Source: UBA5704 sp036264355 (GTDB lineage: Bacteria > Acidobacteriota > Thermoanaerobaculia > Multivoradales > UBA5704). Taken from it: DNA of 64,000 nucleotides. The first letter of the stretch is position 1. Every line of letters starts with the position of its first letter. This document shows positions 1 through 9,685 of the stretch, piece by piece. Under the pieces are notes generated by a model. That model searched no databases. It worked only from the letters and a program-made list of their open reading frames with translations, and was not told the origin of the DNA. Made by a program: the position numbers and the translations under genes. The DNA lies in assembly GCA_036264355.1 (NCBI GenBank), contig DATARD010000407.1, positions 4,581-68,580 of the forward strand, in the 5' to 3' direction.

Positions 1-15
1 GAAGAGAAGAGGAAC

Positions 16-1701
<1,686 letters not shown>

Positions 1702-1711
1702 GCGTTTCCCC

Positions 1712-1745
1712 GGCCTCGCGGAAAGCCATTCCGCGGGGCCGTTTT
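1712..1745 (+). terminator. Rho-independent terminator after ettA
   Basis: Twelve-base arms (1712-1723 and 1729-1740) form a GC-rich stem with a five-base loop and are followed by a short T run at 1742-1745. It lies just after the ettA stop codon, so it should separate ettA from the surface-protein genes downstream. Confidence 0.75.
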
Positions 1746-1846
1746 CTCCCCTTCTTCAGTCTCTTCTGGCATCAGGTTTGCAAATTTTCGCAACGGGTCT
1801 CCTCCGGAAAGCCCGATCTGACCCTGAACGGAGAGGAGAAAACATC

Positions 1847-2503
1847 ATGAAGAAGCAGATCCTCACTCTCGTGACCACCCTGTCTCTGGTGACCGCCGGC
1901 GCCGCCTTGGCGCAGGGAGGTGGCGGTGGAGCGAGCCCGACGCCGGGCTCGACAGCCAATACCGGCTCGATGCCGTCGACGCCTCCGTCGACCAGCTCCC
2001 CCACCACCAGTGGCACGACCGGCACCATGAGCACCACCGGCACCAGCACCGGAACGGACAACGGCATGGGGGGCAGCAACATCACGGGGACGACCGGGAC
2101 CGGCACCGCCACCGGCTATGGCACCACCAATTCGGGCACTCCGGTTGACACCACGACCGGCACCACCGGCACGACCAACACCTACGGCACGAACACCGGC
2201 GCCACGACCGGCTCCGGCGCGGTGAACGGCGTCGGCACGACCACCACCGGCACCGGCACCACCGGCGCCTATGGCACGACCACCGGCACCTATGGAACGG
2301 GCACCGGCACGACGACCGGCACCACCGGCAGCTATGACGGCACCTCCACCACCACCGGCACCGGTGGCATGGGCACGACCGACACCTCGGCCACGAGCAC
2401 CGGCCGCCACCTGCCGAGAACGGCGAGCGATCTGCCGCTGATCGCCCTGACCGGCCTCCTGGCGCTGGGTGCCGCCGCCACGCTGCGCACCCGCCGGGCC
2501 TAG
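1847..2503 (+). CDS. Thr/Gly-rich exported protein with LPRTA sorting signal
   Basis: The 218-residue product starts at the ATG at 1847, preceded by GGAGAGGAG. It has a signal peptide (MKKQILTLVTTLSLVTAGAALAQ), then about 160 residues made almost only of Thr, Gly, Ser and Asn in GTTGT-like runs, a mucin-like stalk. The C terminus is HLPRTASDLP, then a hydrophobic stretch (LIALTGLLALGAAATL) and a basic tail RTRRA. That is the tripartite layout of a sortase sorting signal, with LPRTA in place of LPxTG. A sortase gene lies about 0.7 kb downstream. No function beyond a surface-displayed stalk can be assigned. The same hydrophobic tail could alternatively act as a plain membrane anchor. Confidence 0.8.
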   Translation: MKKQILTLVTTLSLVTAGAALAQGGGGGASPTPGSTANTGSMPSTPPSTSSPTTSGTTGTMSTTGTSTGTDNGMGGSNITGTTGTGTATGYGTTNSGTPVDTTTGTTGTTNTYGTNTGATTGSGAVNGVGTTTTGTGTTGAYGTTTGTYGTGTGTTTGTTGSYDGTSTTTGTGGMGTTDTSATSTGRHLPRTASDLPLIALTGLLALGAAATLRTRRA

Positions 2504-2566
2504 TCGTCGGCCGTACGGTGGGACCGTATGTGGCACCTGCCTTGCAAACTTCCTCTTTCGATGACA

Positions 2567-2591
2567 GCGGAGGCTCCGAGGGAGCCTCCGC
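2567..2591 (+). terminator. Perfect 11-bp hairpin between the two LPxTx genes
   Basis: Arms 2567-2577 and 2581-2591 pair perfectly around a three-base loop. No T run follows, so it may be an attenuator or mRNA-stabilising stem rather than a classical terminator. Confidence 0.5.
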
Positions 2592-2632
2592 CTTCCAACA
2601 GGTAGTTCTCAACTCTGCAGAGGAGACATCTT

Positions 2633-3109
2633 ATGAAGCGTTTCATTCTTGCCAGCTCGACCATGTTCCTGCTCACCGCCGGCGCCGCGATGGCGCAGAA
2701 TCCCCTCAACACCACGGCTCCGGGCCCGACCCAGGAGAAGCTGCCGGGGCAGACCAACAACGACCTGCCGAATCCGGGGCATCCGATCGCGGCTCCGACC
2801 ACCGGCGTGCAGTCGCAGCCGGTGACCGAGAACGGCACGACCGAGGGGACGGCCGCCGAGAGCATGCAGCGTGATCAGACCGGCACGACGACCGGCACGA
2901 CCGGCTCCATGAGCACCACGAGCACCATGGACAACACCACCTCGACCTCCACGACCACGACCGGCATGAACGACACGACCGGCACGTCGACGACCCATGT
3001 CCGCGCCCATCGCCTGCCGCGCACCGGGAGCGAGATGCCCCTGGTGGCCCTGCTCGGTCTCACCTCGCTGGCCGGCTTCGCCGTCCTCCGGGCGTCGCGG
3101 AATGCCTGA
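2633..3109 (+). CDS. Exported Thr-rich protein with LPRTG sorting signal
   Basis: This is a 158-residue protein. A signal peptide (MKRFILASSTMFLLTAGAAMAQ) leads a Pro/Asn/Thr-rich N-terminal half. A Thr/Ser/Met-rich stalk follows from about residue 80. The C-terminal sorting signal has a canonical LPRTG motif, hydrophobic stretch (MPLVALLGLTSLAGFAVL) and basic end RASRNA. It resembles the upstream protein in layout but not in detailed sequence. AGAGGAG precedes the ATG. With the sortase 82 bp downstream it forms an apparent substrate/enzyme cluster. Family knowledge predicts cleavage between Thr and Gly and transfer to an envelope nucleophile; the acceptor in this organism is unknown. Confidence 0.85.
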   Translation: MKRFILASSTMFLLTAGAAMAQNPLNTTAPGPTQEKLPGQTNNDLPNPGHPIAAPTTGVQSQPVTENGTTEGTAAESMQRDQTGTTTGTTGSMSTTSTMDNTTSTSTTTTGMNDTTGTSTTHVRAHRLPRTGSEMPLVALLGLTSLAGFAVLRASRNA

Positions 3110-3141
3110 GCCTGGCCTCTCGCAGCTCGTAAGCTCGTTCG

Positions 3142-3171
3142 ATCACCTGGCGCCTTCGGGAGCCAGGTGAT
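3142..3171 (+). terminator. Hairpin between LPRTG gene and sortase gene
   Basis: Complementary arms of about ten bases (near 3142-3151 and 3162-3171) flank a short loop and are followed by TTCTGT. It may terminate the surface-protein transcript or set the relative dose of substrate and sortase. Confidence 0.5.
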
Positions 3172-3191
3172 TCTGTCTGAGGGAGGTCGCC

Positions 3192-3851
3192 ATGTCCGTC
3201 CGTTGGCTCGAACGCCTGTTGCTGCTGATCGGGTTGATCTGTCTGGGCACGGTCGCCTACGCCTATTTCGACGCACGGCTGACCGCCCGGCAAGAAGGCC
3301 GGCGCCTCGACGAGGCGATCGAGCACAGGCAGCAGCAGGACCGCATCGCCGGACAGGCGCCGGCCGGATCTCGACCGGCGGCGGAGACCGATTCCTTCTC
3401 CGGTCTGTCCGCTCCAGCCCAGCCCGCGCCGGTCAAGCTGGAAGAAGGAGAGCTGGTGGGCCGTCTGGAGATCCCCCGTCTCGGGCTCTCCACCATCGTC
3501 CTCGAAGGCGTCGAGGCGGGCACGCTGCGCCGCGGCGCCGGCCACATCCCCGGCACGGTGGTCAACATCGGCATCGCCGGGCACCGGGACAGCTTCTTCC
3601 GCCCTCTCAGGGACATCGGTAAGAATGACATCATCACCCTCACCACCCCGGAGGCGACCTACCGTTATCAGGTCGAATGGACCCGGATCGTCGCGCCGGA
3701 GGAGACCGAGGTGCTCGCCGACGGCGGGACGCCGGAGCTGACGCTGGTGACCTGCTACCCGTTCTCTTACGTCGGCTCGGCGCCGCAGCGGTTCATCGTC
3801 CGCGCTCAGCGGATCGGCGACGAGAGCGGTCCCTCGCTCCCCTCCCCCTGA
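3192..3851 (+). CDS. Sortase (class D-like)
   Basis: The 219-residue protein has an N-terminal membrane anchor (LLLLIGLICLGTVAYAYF, about residues 11-28), a variable linker, then a sortase beta-barrel from about residue 85. The catalytic triad is visible: His in GIAGHRDSFF (about 134), Cys in TLVTCYPF (about 190) and Arg in PQRFIVRAQ (about 205). The TLVTCYPF form is typical of class D/E-like sortases. It sits directly downstream of two proteins ending in LPRTA and LPRTG, which are its likely substrates. GGGAGG lies ten bases before the ATG. Its last 46 bases overlap the 3' end of the convergent histidine kinase gene. Sortases are best known in Gram-positive bacteria, so the setting is notable. 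Confidence 0.9.
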   Translation: MSVRWLERLLLLIGLICLGTVAYAYFDARLTARQEGRRLDEAIEHRQQQDRIAGQAPAGSRPAAETDSFSGLSAPAQPAPVKLEEGELVGRLEIPRLGLSTIVLEGVEAGTLRRGAGHIPGTVVNIGIAGHRDSFFRPLRDIGKNDIITLTTPEATYRYQVEWTRIVAPEETEVLADGGTPELTLVTCYPFSYVGSAPQRFIVRAQRIGDESGPSLPSP

Positions 3852-6382
3852 CGCCTCGCCAGCGGCAACCGCACCTCCATCGTGGTCCCGGCACCCGGTC
3901 CGGCGCTCGTCGCCACGACGTGGCCGCCATGCAGCTCGACGAGGCTGCGCACCAGGGTGAGGCCGATGCCCAACCCGGCGCCGGCGCGGTCGAGGGCCTG
4001 CTCGCCCTGGGTGAAAAGGTCGAAGATCCGCGGCAGCAGGTCGGGCGCGATGCCGATCCCGTTGTCCTTCACCTGCAGCACGGCCTCGCCGTCCTGGGGC
4101 AGGACGGTGACCTCGATCTGCCCCCCCGGATCGGTGTACTTGGCCGCGTTGCGCACCAGGTTTCCGACCACCTGCTCCAGCCGCGTGGTGTCGGCGTGGA
4201 GCGGCAAGGGCTCGCCGGTGAGATGGACGTGCAGGGTGTGGCTCTTCGCTTCCAGCAGCGGGCGGGTGGTCTCCAGGGCATGGCGCACCGCGTCGCCGAG
4301 GTCGACCGGCTCCCAACGCAGCTCCACCTTGCCGCGGGTGATGCGCGAGACGTCCAGCAGGTCGTCGACCAGGCGCACGAGGTGCTGGATCTGGCGCTGG
4401 ATGACCCCCACCGCGCGGCCGGTGACCGGTGTCGCGAGATCCGTCTGGGCGAGGATGTAGGTGGCGTTGGCGATCGCCCCGAGAGGGTTGCGCAGCTCGT
4501 GTGCCAGCATGGCGAGGAACTCGTCCTTGCGCCGGTCGGAGTCGGCCAGGGCCTCGGCGCGAGCGCGCAGCTCGCTGGCCAGCCGCTCGCTCTCGTGGGT
4601 ACGCGCGGCCAGACGGTCCCGCATCTCGGCAAAGGCGGCGGAGAGGCGCGCGACTTCGCTGACCGAGCTTCTGGAGAGCGGCGCTCCGGGATTGCCGGCG
4701 GTCATTGCGTCCACCGCGTCCGCCAGGGTGCCGAGCGGGCGGGCGATCCGGCGCGCGGTCAGGATTCCGCCCAGCACGGCGAGGGGGACGACGGCGAGCA
4801 GCAGCAGGAAGGCGAGATCGCGCCCCTTGCGGACGCCGGCGAGCGCGGCGCTGCGCGGCCGCTGCACCGCCACGACCCAACCGAGCCCGCCCATCTTCTT
4901 GAACGCGCCCAGACCGTCGAAGTCCTGCGGCTGGTGTCCGGCGGCGATCTGCTTGTCCCAACCCGCGGGCAGCGGGAGAGCGTCGTCCGCGCCGGGGAAG
5001 CCGGAGCTGGCGACCGGTTGGGTGCTGTCGCGGTGGGCGATCTCCTGGCCGTGGCCGTCGGCCAGGTAGACGTCGGATCCGGCGCGGGTGATGCGCTCCT
5101 GCAGCGCGGTCGCCCCGAGCAGGCTCACCAGAGCGCCGGTCACGGTTCCCCCGGCGCCTACCACCGGCGCGCTCAACAACAGATGCGGCTGCGCATCCCC
5201 CGGCAGCGTCAGGAGCTGCACCGAGACCCGTGGATTGCGTCGCGCCGCCGCCGCGATCTCCCGCCGGTTGCGCTCGCTCAAGGACAGCTCCCCCGCCACC
5301 GCTTGGCCGCCGGAGTCGAGCAGAAGAAGCGCCTGCATGCGCGGATAGAGCGGGAGGGTCCGCGCGAGGAACAGACGCTGCGCCTGCGGCTCCGGCGGAA
5401 TCCGGCCGGCGGTCGCGGCGATCGTCGCGGTCTGGGCGGCGTTCAGCTCGATGAAGTCGGCGACCGCGCGGGCGATCGACTGCGCTTCGATCGTCCGCGT
5501 CTCCCCGACCTGCTCGATCGCCAGCCGCTCCTCCTGCGTCGTCGCCACCGCCACGGTGAAGACCAACGAAACGGAGGTGGCGATCGCCAGCGCCAGAGCC
5601 AGGCGGGTCACGAGCGCCTGGGTGTCCAGGCGGGCGAGCCGCGGCGACAGCCAGGGGAGAAAGGCGAGAGCGGTACCGCAGCCGAGATAGAAGGCGATCC
5701 CGGTCCACGAACGGCGCGGCAGCGCGATCAGAGCGCCGACGAGGAGAAACGCCGAGCCCACCGTCAGGTGCGCCGTCAACACCAGCCAGCGTGGGGCGGC
5801 GCGCAGGTGCACCCGGCAGAGGAAAGGGCCGCTGACCAGGAGGGCAATGGCGAATACTGGCACGAACGGCCGGGTGGAATCGAAGGCGGGCCCCTGGAAC
5901 AGCCGCGGCAGGGTCAACAGGGCGACGCCGTCGATCACCGCCACGGCTCCCATCAGCAGAGCGAACAGATCGCGCTCCTGATCCGATGGCGCCGCGGGCA
6001 CCGCGGGCCGCAACCCTCCGGCCACGATAAGACCCAGACCGAGGATGCCGTAGCTGACCGCCCCGGTGAACGCGCCGGTCCGGGCGAAGCTCGCCGCCAG
6101 CACGAGCAGCGTCAGGCCAGCCGCGCTGTGCACGATCAGGCTCACCACCCGGCCGGGCCGCAGGATGGCCACCGAGAGGAGGGCGACGCCGATGCCCAGG
6201 GCCGCCAGACCCCACCACGCCAGGAACGGGGCAAGCTCCCGGAAGGAAGGGCTCGCGTAGCGATGCGGCGCGACCAGGACGAAGGCGCCGATGAAGCCAG
6301 AGAGCAGGCCCACCGTCCAGCGCAGGCTCGTGGCGCTCAGGCCGGTCGATTCATGGGATGAAGATCTGTAATCGGGCTGCAA
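3806..6382 (-). CDS. Membrane sensor histidine kinase
   Basis: This 858-residue protein begins with some seven or eight hydrophobic segments (about residues 20-280), followed by an extracytoplasmic sensor region of Cache type (about 300-510), a HAMP-like segment (ARRIARPLGTLADAVDAM, about 540-560), a coiled coil, the dimerisation domain and an ATPase domain. The phospho-accepting His is in FLAMLAHELRNP, near residue 628. N box LVRNAAKY (about 744), G1 DNGIGI and G2 GAGLGIGLTL (about 803) are intact. No response regulator gene is adjacent, so it is an orphan. It presumably signals through an unlinked partner. It is convergent with the sortase gene and divergent from the M28 peptidase gene. The first of several possible Met starts was used. 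Confidence 0.85.
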   Translation of the reverse strand: MQPDYRSSSHESTGLSATSLRWTVGLLSGFIGAFVLVAPHRYASPSFRELAPFLAWWGLAALGIGVALLSVAILRPGRVVSLIVHSAAGLTLLVLAASFARTGAFTGAVSYGILGLGLIVAGGLRPAVPAAPSDQERDLFALLMGAVAVIDGVALLTLPRLFQGPAFDSTRPFVPVFAIALLVSGPFLCRVHLRAAPRWLVLTAHLTVGSAFLLVGALIALPRRSWTGIAFYLGCGTALAFLPWLSPRLARLDTQALVTRLALALAIATSVSLVFTVAVATTQEERLAIEQVGETRTIEAQSIARAVADFIELNAAQTATIAATAGRIPPEPQAQRLFLARTLPLYPRMQALLLLDSGGQAVAGELSLSERNRREIAAAARRNPRVSVQLLTLPGDAQPHLLLSAPVVGAGGTVTGALVSLLGATALQERITRAGSDVYLADGHGQEIAHRDSTQPVASSGFPGADDALPLPAGWDKQIAAGHQPQDFDGLGAFKKMGGLGWVVAVQRPRSAALAGVRKGRDLAFLLLLAVVPLAVLGGILTARRIARPLGTLADAVDAMTAGNPGAPLSRSSVSEVARLSAAFAEMRDRLAARTHESERLASELRARAEALADSDRRKDEFLAMLAHELRNPLGAIANATYILAQTDLATPVTGRAVGVIQRQIQHLVRLVDDLLDVSRITRGKVELRWEPVDLGDAVRHALETTRPLLEAKSHTLHVHLTGEPLPLHADTTRLEQVVGNLVRNAAKYTDPGGQIEVTVLPQDGEAVLQVKDNGIGIAPDLLPRIFDLFTQGEQALDRAGAGLGIGLTLVRSLVELHGGHVVATSAGPGAGTTMEVRLPLARRQGEGSEGPLSSPIR

Positions 6383-6501
6383 AGACTCTCCCTCGACCTA
6401 CAAAGATACCCGACCTCTGCGGCTGTCCGGCAGGACGGCGTAGAATGCGACCGGTTTTCGTCCTCACGACCGGGCGCCCATGCGCCGTAGGAGCCTTTTC
6501 G

Positions 6502-8790
6502 ATGCCCCAGATGTCCCGAGTCGCCTTGCCGATGTTCGTCCTCGCCCTGGCGGCCACCGCCGCCGCGGCCCCCCCGACGCCCGCGGTCCCCCCGCCGGTG
6601 ACCGCCGTGTCCACCTCGATGCTCGGCTTCAACGACACCGGCGCCGCGGCGCAACGGGCGCTGGAGACGCGTTTCGACGCCTTGCTGAACCCGGAGAACC
6701 TGCGCGGCTGGATGAAACAGCTCACCGCGCATCCCCACCACCTCGGCTCGCCCTATGGCAAACAGAATGCCGAGCTCATGGCTTCCCTGTTCCGCTCGTG
6801 GGGGTACGACACCCGCATTGAGGAGTTCTCCGTGCTCTTCCCGACTCCCAAGGTGCGGCAGCTCGAGCTGATCGCTCCCACCCACTTCACCGCCTCGCTG
6901 GCCGAGCCGCCGATCCCCGGCGATTCGACCTCCGGCCAGACGGATGAGCAGCTCCCGATCTACAACGCCTATTCGATCGACGGCGACGTCACCGGCGACC
7001 TGGTGTTCGTCAACTACGGCATTCCCGCCGACTACGACGAGCTCGCCCGCCGCGGCGTCGACGTGCGCGGCAAGATCGTGCTCGCCCGCTACGGCGGCTC
7101 CTGGCGCGGCATCAAGCCGAAGGTCGCCGCCGAGCACGGTGCCATCGGCTGCATCATCTATTCCGACCCCCGGGAGGACGGCTACGGCGCGGGCGACGTC
7201 TACCCGAAAGGCGGCTTCCGCCCCGACCATGGCGCCCAGCGGGGATCGGTCGCCGACATGCCGCTCTACCCCGGCGATCCGCTGACCCCCGGCGTCGGCG
7301 CGACCAAGGACGCCAAGCGCCTCGACTTCTCCAAGGCGGCAACGCTGACCAAGATTCCCGTGCTGCCGATCTCCTACGCCGACGCGACGCCGCTCCTCCA
7401 GGCGATCGGCGGCCCCATGGCGCCCGAGGAGTGGCGCGGCGCCCTGCCGCTGCCCTACCACCTCGGCCCCGGCCCGGCGAAGGTTCATCTCAAGGTGCAG
7501 TTCGACTGGAAACAGACGCCCACCCGCGACGTCATCGCCATCCTGCACGGCGCCGAACGGCCGGACGAATGGATCGTGCGCGGCAACCATCACGACGGCT
7601 GGGTCAACGGCGCCGCCGACCCGGTCAGCGGCCTGGTGGCCGAGCTCGAAGAGGCCCGCGCCCTCGGCGAGCTGGTGAAAAGCGGCTGGAAGCCGAAGCG
7701 CACCATCATCTTCGCCGCCTGGGACGGCGAGGAGCCCGGCCTCCTCGGCTCCACCGAGTGGGCGGAGACGCACGCCGACGAGCTGCGCCAGCACGCCGCG
7801 GTCTACATCAACTCAGACAACAACGGCCGTGGCGCTCTCGCAGCCGGCGGCTCGCAAACCCTGGAGACCCTGGTCAATCAGGTCGCCCGCGACGTCACCG
7901 ACCCTGAGAAGTCGATCAGCGTCGCCGACCGCACCATGGCCGTCCTCATCGTGGGCTCGCCGCCGAACATCCGGCAGGAGGTGCGGAGCACCAAGACCTT
8001 CCGCATCAGCCCGCTCGGCTCGGGCTCCGACTACACACCGTTCCTCCAGCACCTCGGCATCGCCTCCCTCAACATCGGCTACGAGGGCGAGGGGTACTAC
8101 GGCCAGTACCACTCGATCTACGACGACTTCGACCACTACACCCGCTTCATGGACCCCACGTTCGTCTACGGCGTGACCCTCGCGAAGACCGGCGGCCGCC
8201 TGGTGCTCCGCCTCGCCGACGCCGACGTCCTGCCGCTCGACTTCGGCCGCTTCTCCGCCAGCGTCGACCGCTACGTCGGCGAGGTGGCGAAGCTCGCCGA
8301 CGACATGCGCGAGGCGACGGAGGAAGAGAACCGCCGCATCCAGGACGGCACCTACCGTGCGATCGACGATCCGGTCGAGACCTGGGTGGTGCCGGCGCCC
8401 AAGGACCCCGTCCCCTATCTGAACTTCGCGCCGCTGCGCAACGCCGCCGCGGTCCTCGACCAGAGCACCGCCGCCTACCAGAGAGCCTTCTCCGGCAAGG
8501 GGGGCTCGCTCTCCGCCGAGGATCAGAAGCGCCTCGACCTCATCCTGCTCGGCGCCGAGCACGCCCTGACCCGCAAAGAGGGCCTGCCGCGCCGCTCCTG
8601 GTTCGTGCACCAGATCTACGCCCCCGGCTTCTACACCGGCTACGGCGTGAAAACCCTGCCGGCGGTCCGCGAGGCCATCGAGCAGCGCAACTGGAAGGAA
8701 GTCGACGAGCAGGTCGGCCTCGTCGCGAAGGTCATCGAAGGCTTCGCCAAGGAAGTCGACCGCGCGACGGCGGTGTTGATCGGAAAGTAA
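6502..8790 (+). CDS. Secreted M28-family zinc peptidase (glutamate carboxypeptidase II-like)
   Basis: The product is 762 residues from the chosen ATG, which puts a signal peptide (SRVALPMFVLALAATAAAA) at the N terminus; an in-frame ATG at 6445 would give a poor signal. The order is signal, M28 N-terminal region, PA domain (about 130-290), zinc peptidase core (about 330-560) and a C-terminal TFR-like dimerisation domain. Candidate zinc and catalytic residues lie in GNHHDGW, GAADPVSG, AAWDGEEPGLLGS, INSDNN and YHSIYDDF. The family cleaves C-terminal residues or small peptides, so the role is probably extracytoplasmic peptide scavenging. It ends three bases before the tail of a decayed convergent operon. 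Confidence 0.9.
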   Translation: MPQMSRVALPMFVLALAATAAAAPPTPAVPPPVTAVSTSMLGFNDTGAAAQRALETRFDALLNPENLRGWMKQLTAHPHHLGSPYGKQNAELMASLFRSWGYDTRIEEFSVLFPTPKVRQLELIAPTHFTASLAEPPIPGDSTSGQTDEQLPIYNAYSIDGDVTGDLVFVNYGIPADYDELARRGVDVRGKIVLARYGGSWRGIKPKVAAEHGAIGCIIYSDPREDGYGAGDVYPKGGFRPDHGAQRGSVADMPLYPGDPLTPGVGATKDAKRLDFSKAATLTKIPVLPISYADATPLLQAIGGPMAPEEWRGALPLPYHLGPGPAKVHLKVQFDWKQTPTRDVIAILHGAERPDEWIVRGNHHDGWVNGAADPVSGLVAELEEARALGELVKSGWKPKRTIIFAAWDGEEPGLLGSTEWAETHADELRQHAAVYINSDNNGRGALAAGGSQTLETLVNQVARDVTDPEKSISVADRTMAVLIVGSPPNIRQEVRSTKTFRISPLGSGSDYTPFLQHLGIASLNIGYEGEGYYGQYHSIYDDFDHYTRFMDPTFVYGVTLAKTGGRLVLRLADADVLPLDFGRFSASVDRYVGEVAKLADDMREATEEENRRIQDGTYRAIDDPVETWVVPAPKDPVPYLNFAPLRNAAAVLDQSTAAYQRAFSGKGGSLSAEDQKRLDLILLGAEHALTRKEGLPRRSWFVHQIYAPGFYTGYGVKTLPAVREAIEQRNWKEVDEQVGLVAKVIEGFAKEVDRATAVLIGK

Positions 8791-8793
8791 AAC

Positions 8794-9527
8794 CTACCGT
8801 GGAGCGGGGCGGACCTCGGCGTCGAACACCCCCGTCCGCACCGCTCCGCCGCTCTTCACCTGCACCCAGAGACGGTAGTGGCCGGGCTGCGGGAACTCGT
8901 AGGGGAACGACACCTCGCCGGCCGGCCCGCGGCGTCGCGGACGGCGAAGCGCAACTCCACCTCGCGGCCGGCCACCAACGGCTCCGGCTTCCCCTCCCAG
9001 GTCATGCTCAAACCACCTTCGAGAGGACCGGCGAGACGCCAGGAGTCGTCTGGATCTCCAGCCGCGCTTTGGACGGCCGGATTCGGAAGACTGACCGTGG
9101 CGGTGAGAGTCTGCGCGAAGCCGGACTCGCGGACGACATCGGCGTAGAGCCGGTAGCGGCCGGCGGGGAGCGCCGGCAGAGGGGCTTCGAACGATCTCGC
9201 GTCGCGGCGCACCGGGTGGAGATGGGCGAAGGCGTCGAGGCCCGGCTCGCGGATGAGGAAGAGGTGCATCAGCTTGCCGTGGTCCGGCATCAGGGTGCTC
9301 ACCTCGGGACTCTGCCAGCGCGGATCGTCGACGGCGAGGCGCAGCACCTGCCCGGCGCCTTCCTGCCGCACCGAGGCGGCGGTCGCGAGCGGCCGGGACA
9401 AGCGCTCCCGCGCCTCGGCGTCCACGCCGTCCCACCACCGCTTGCCGCCGGCGATGATCAGGACGAGAAACATCGCGGTCGCGGCGACGATGACCCGAGC
9501 CCGCCGCCGTCGCGACGGGTCGGGCAT
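8794..9527 (-). pseudogene. Frameshifted membrane-anchored YtkA-like protein
   Basis: From an ATG at 9527 the frame encodes an N-terminal membrane anchor (RVIVAATAMFLVLIIAGG) and an exported domain with PDHGKLMHLFLIREPGLDAF, PAGRYRLYADVV and SGFAQTL, a beta-sandwich pattern seen in YtkA/FixH-like proteins. After LRFAVRDAAGRPA the frame runs into nonsense. The expected continuation (EVSFPYEFPQPGHYRLWVQV, ending AEVRPAPR) is in a second frame that stops at 8794. One base missing at about 8916-8932, in a G/C run, explains this. The gene follows the membrane-protein gene at 9682-10869. Either the gene is inactive or the base is a sequencing error. Confidence 0.65.
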
Positions 9528-9685
9528 CTCACCGGCCAGGGCCCCGCCGTCCCGGTGAAGAAGACGTTCGGGCTGCCGACATGCGCGTGGACGGCGGGCG
9601 GAAGAAGGAAAAGGGCGAGGAGGAAAAGGAAGATCAACGCTTGTCTCCCCTCTCCCGGGCGGTGAGGGCGCCTTCGCCGGCTCAT
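9458..9685 (-). pseudogene. Truncated exported protein, N-terminal fragment only
   Basis: The ATG at 9685 overlaps the stop of the upstream membrane-protein gene by a few bases, a typical operon junction. The product has a signal peptide (LIFLFLLALFLLPPAVHA) and then HVGSPNVFFTGTAGPWPVR. I recognise this as the conserved mature N terminus of a larger exported family (usually AHVGSPNVFFEGxAGPYPV, from memory). The homology stops there and the frame ends after unrelated residues. The next gene begins (9527) immediately after this point, so the middle and end of this gene appear deleted. Confidence 0.5.

Noticed and set aside
3060..6218. 1052-codon open frame on the minus strand over the histidine kinase
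   Set aside because: It shares the strand but not the frame of the kinase, is Arg/Pro/Gly-rich and has no domain. High-GC codon bias leaves long open shadow frames.
3677..6361. 894-codon plus-strand frame opposite the kinase
   Set aside because: It is antisense to a gene with clear HisKA and ATPase motifs and has only low-complexity Asp/Arg/Gly sequence.
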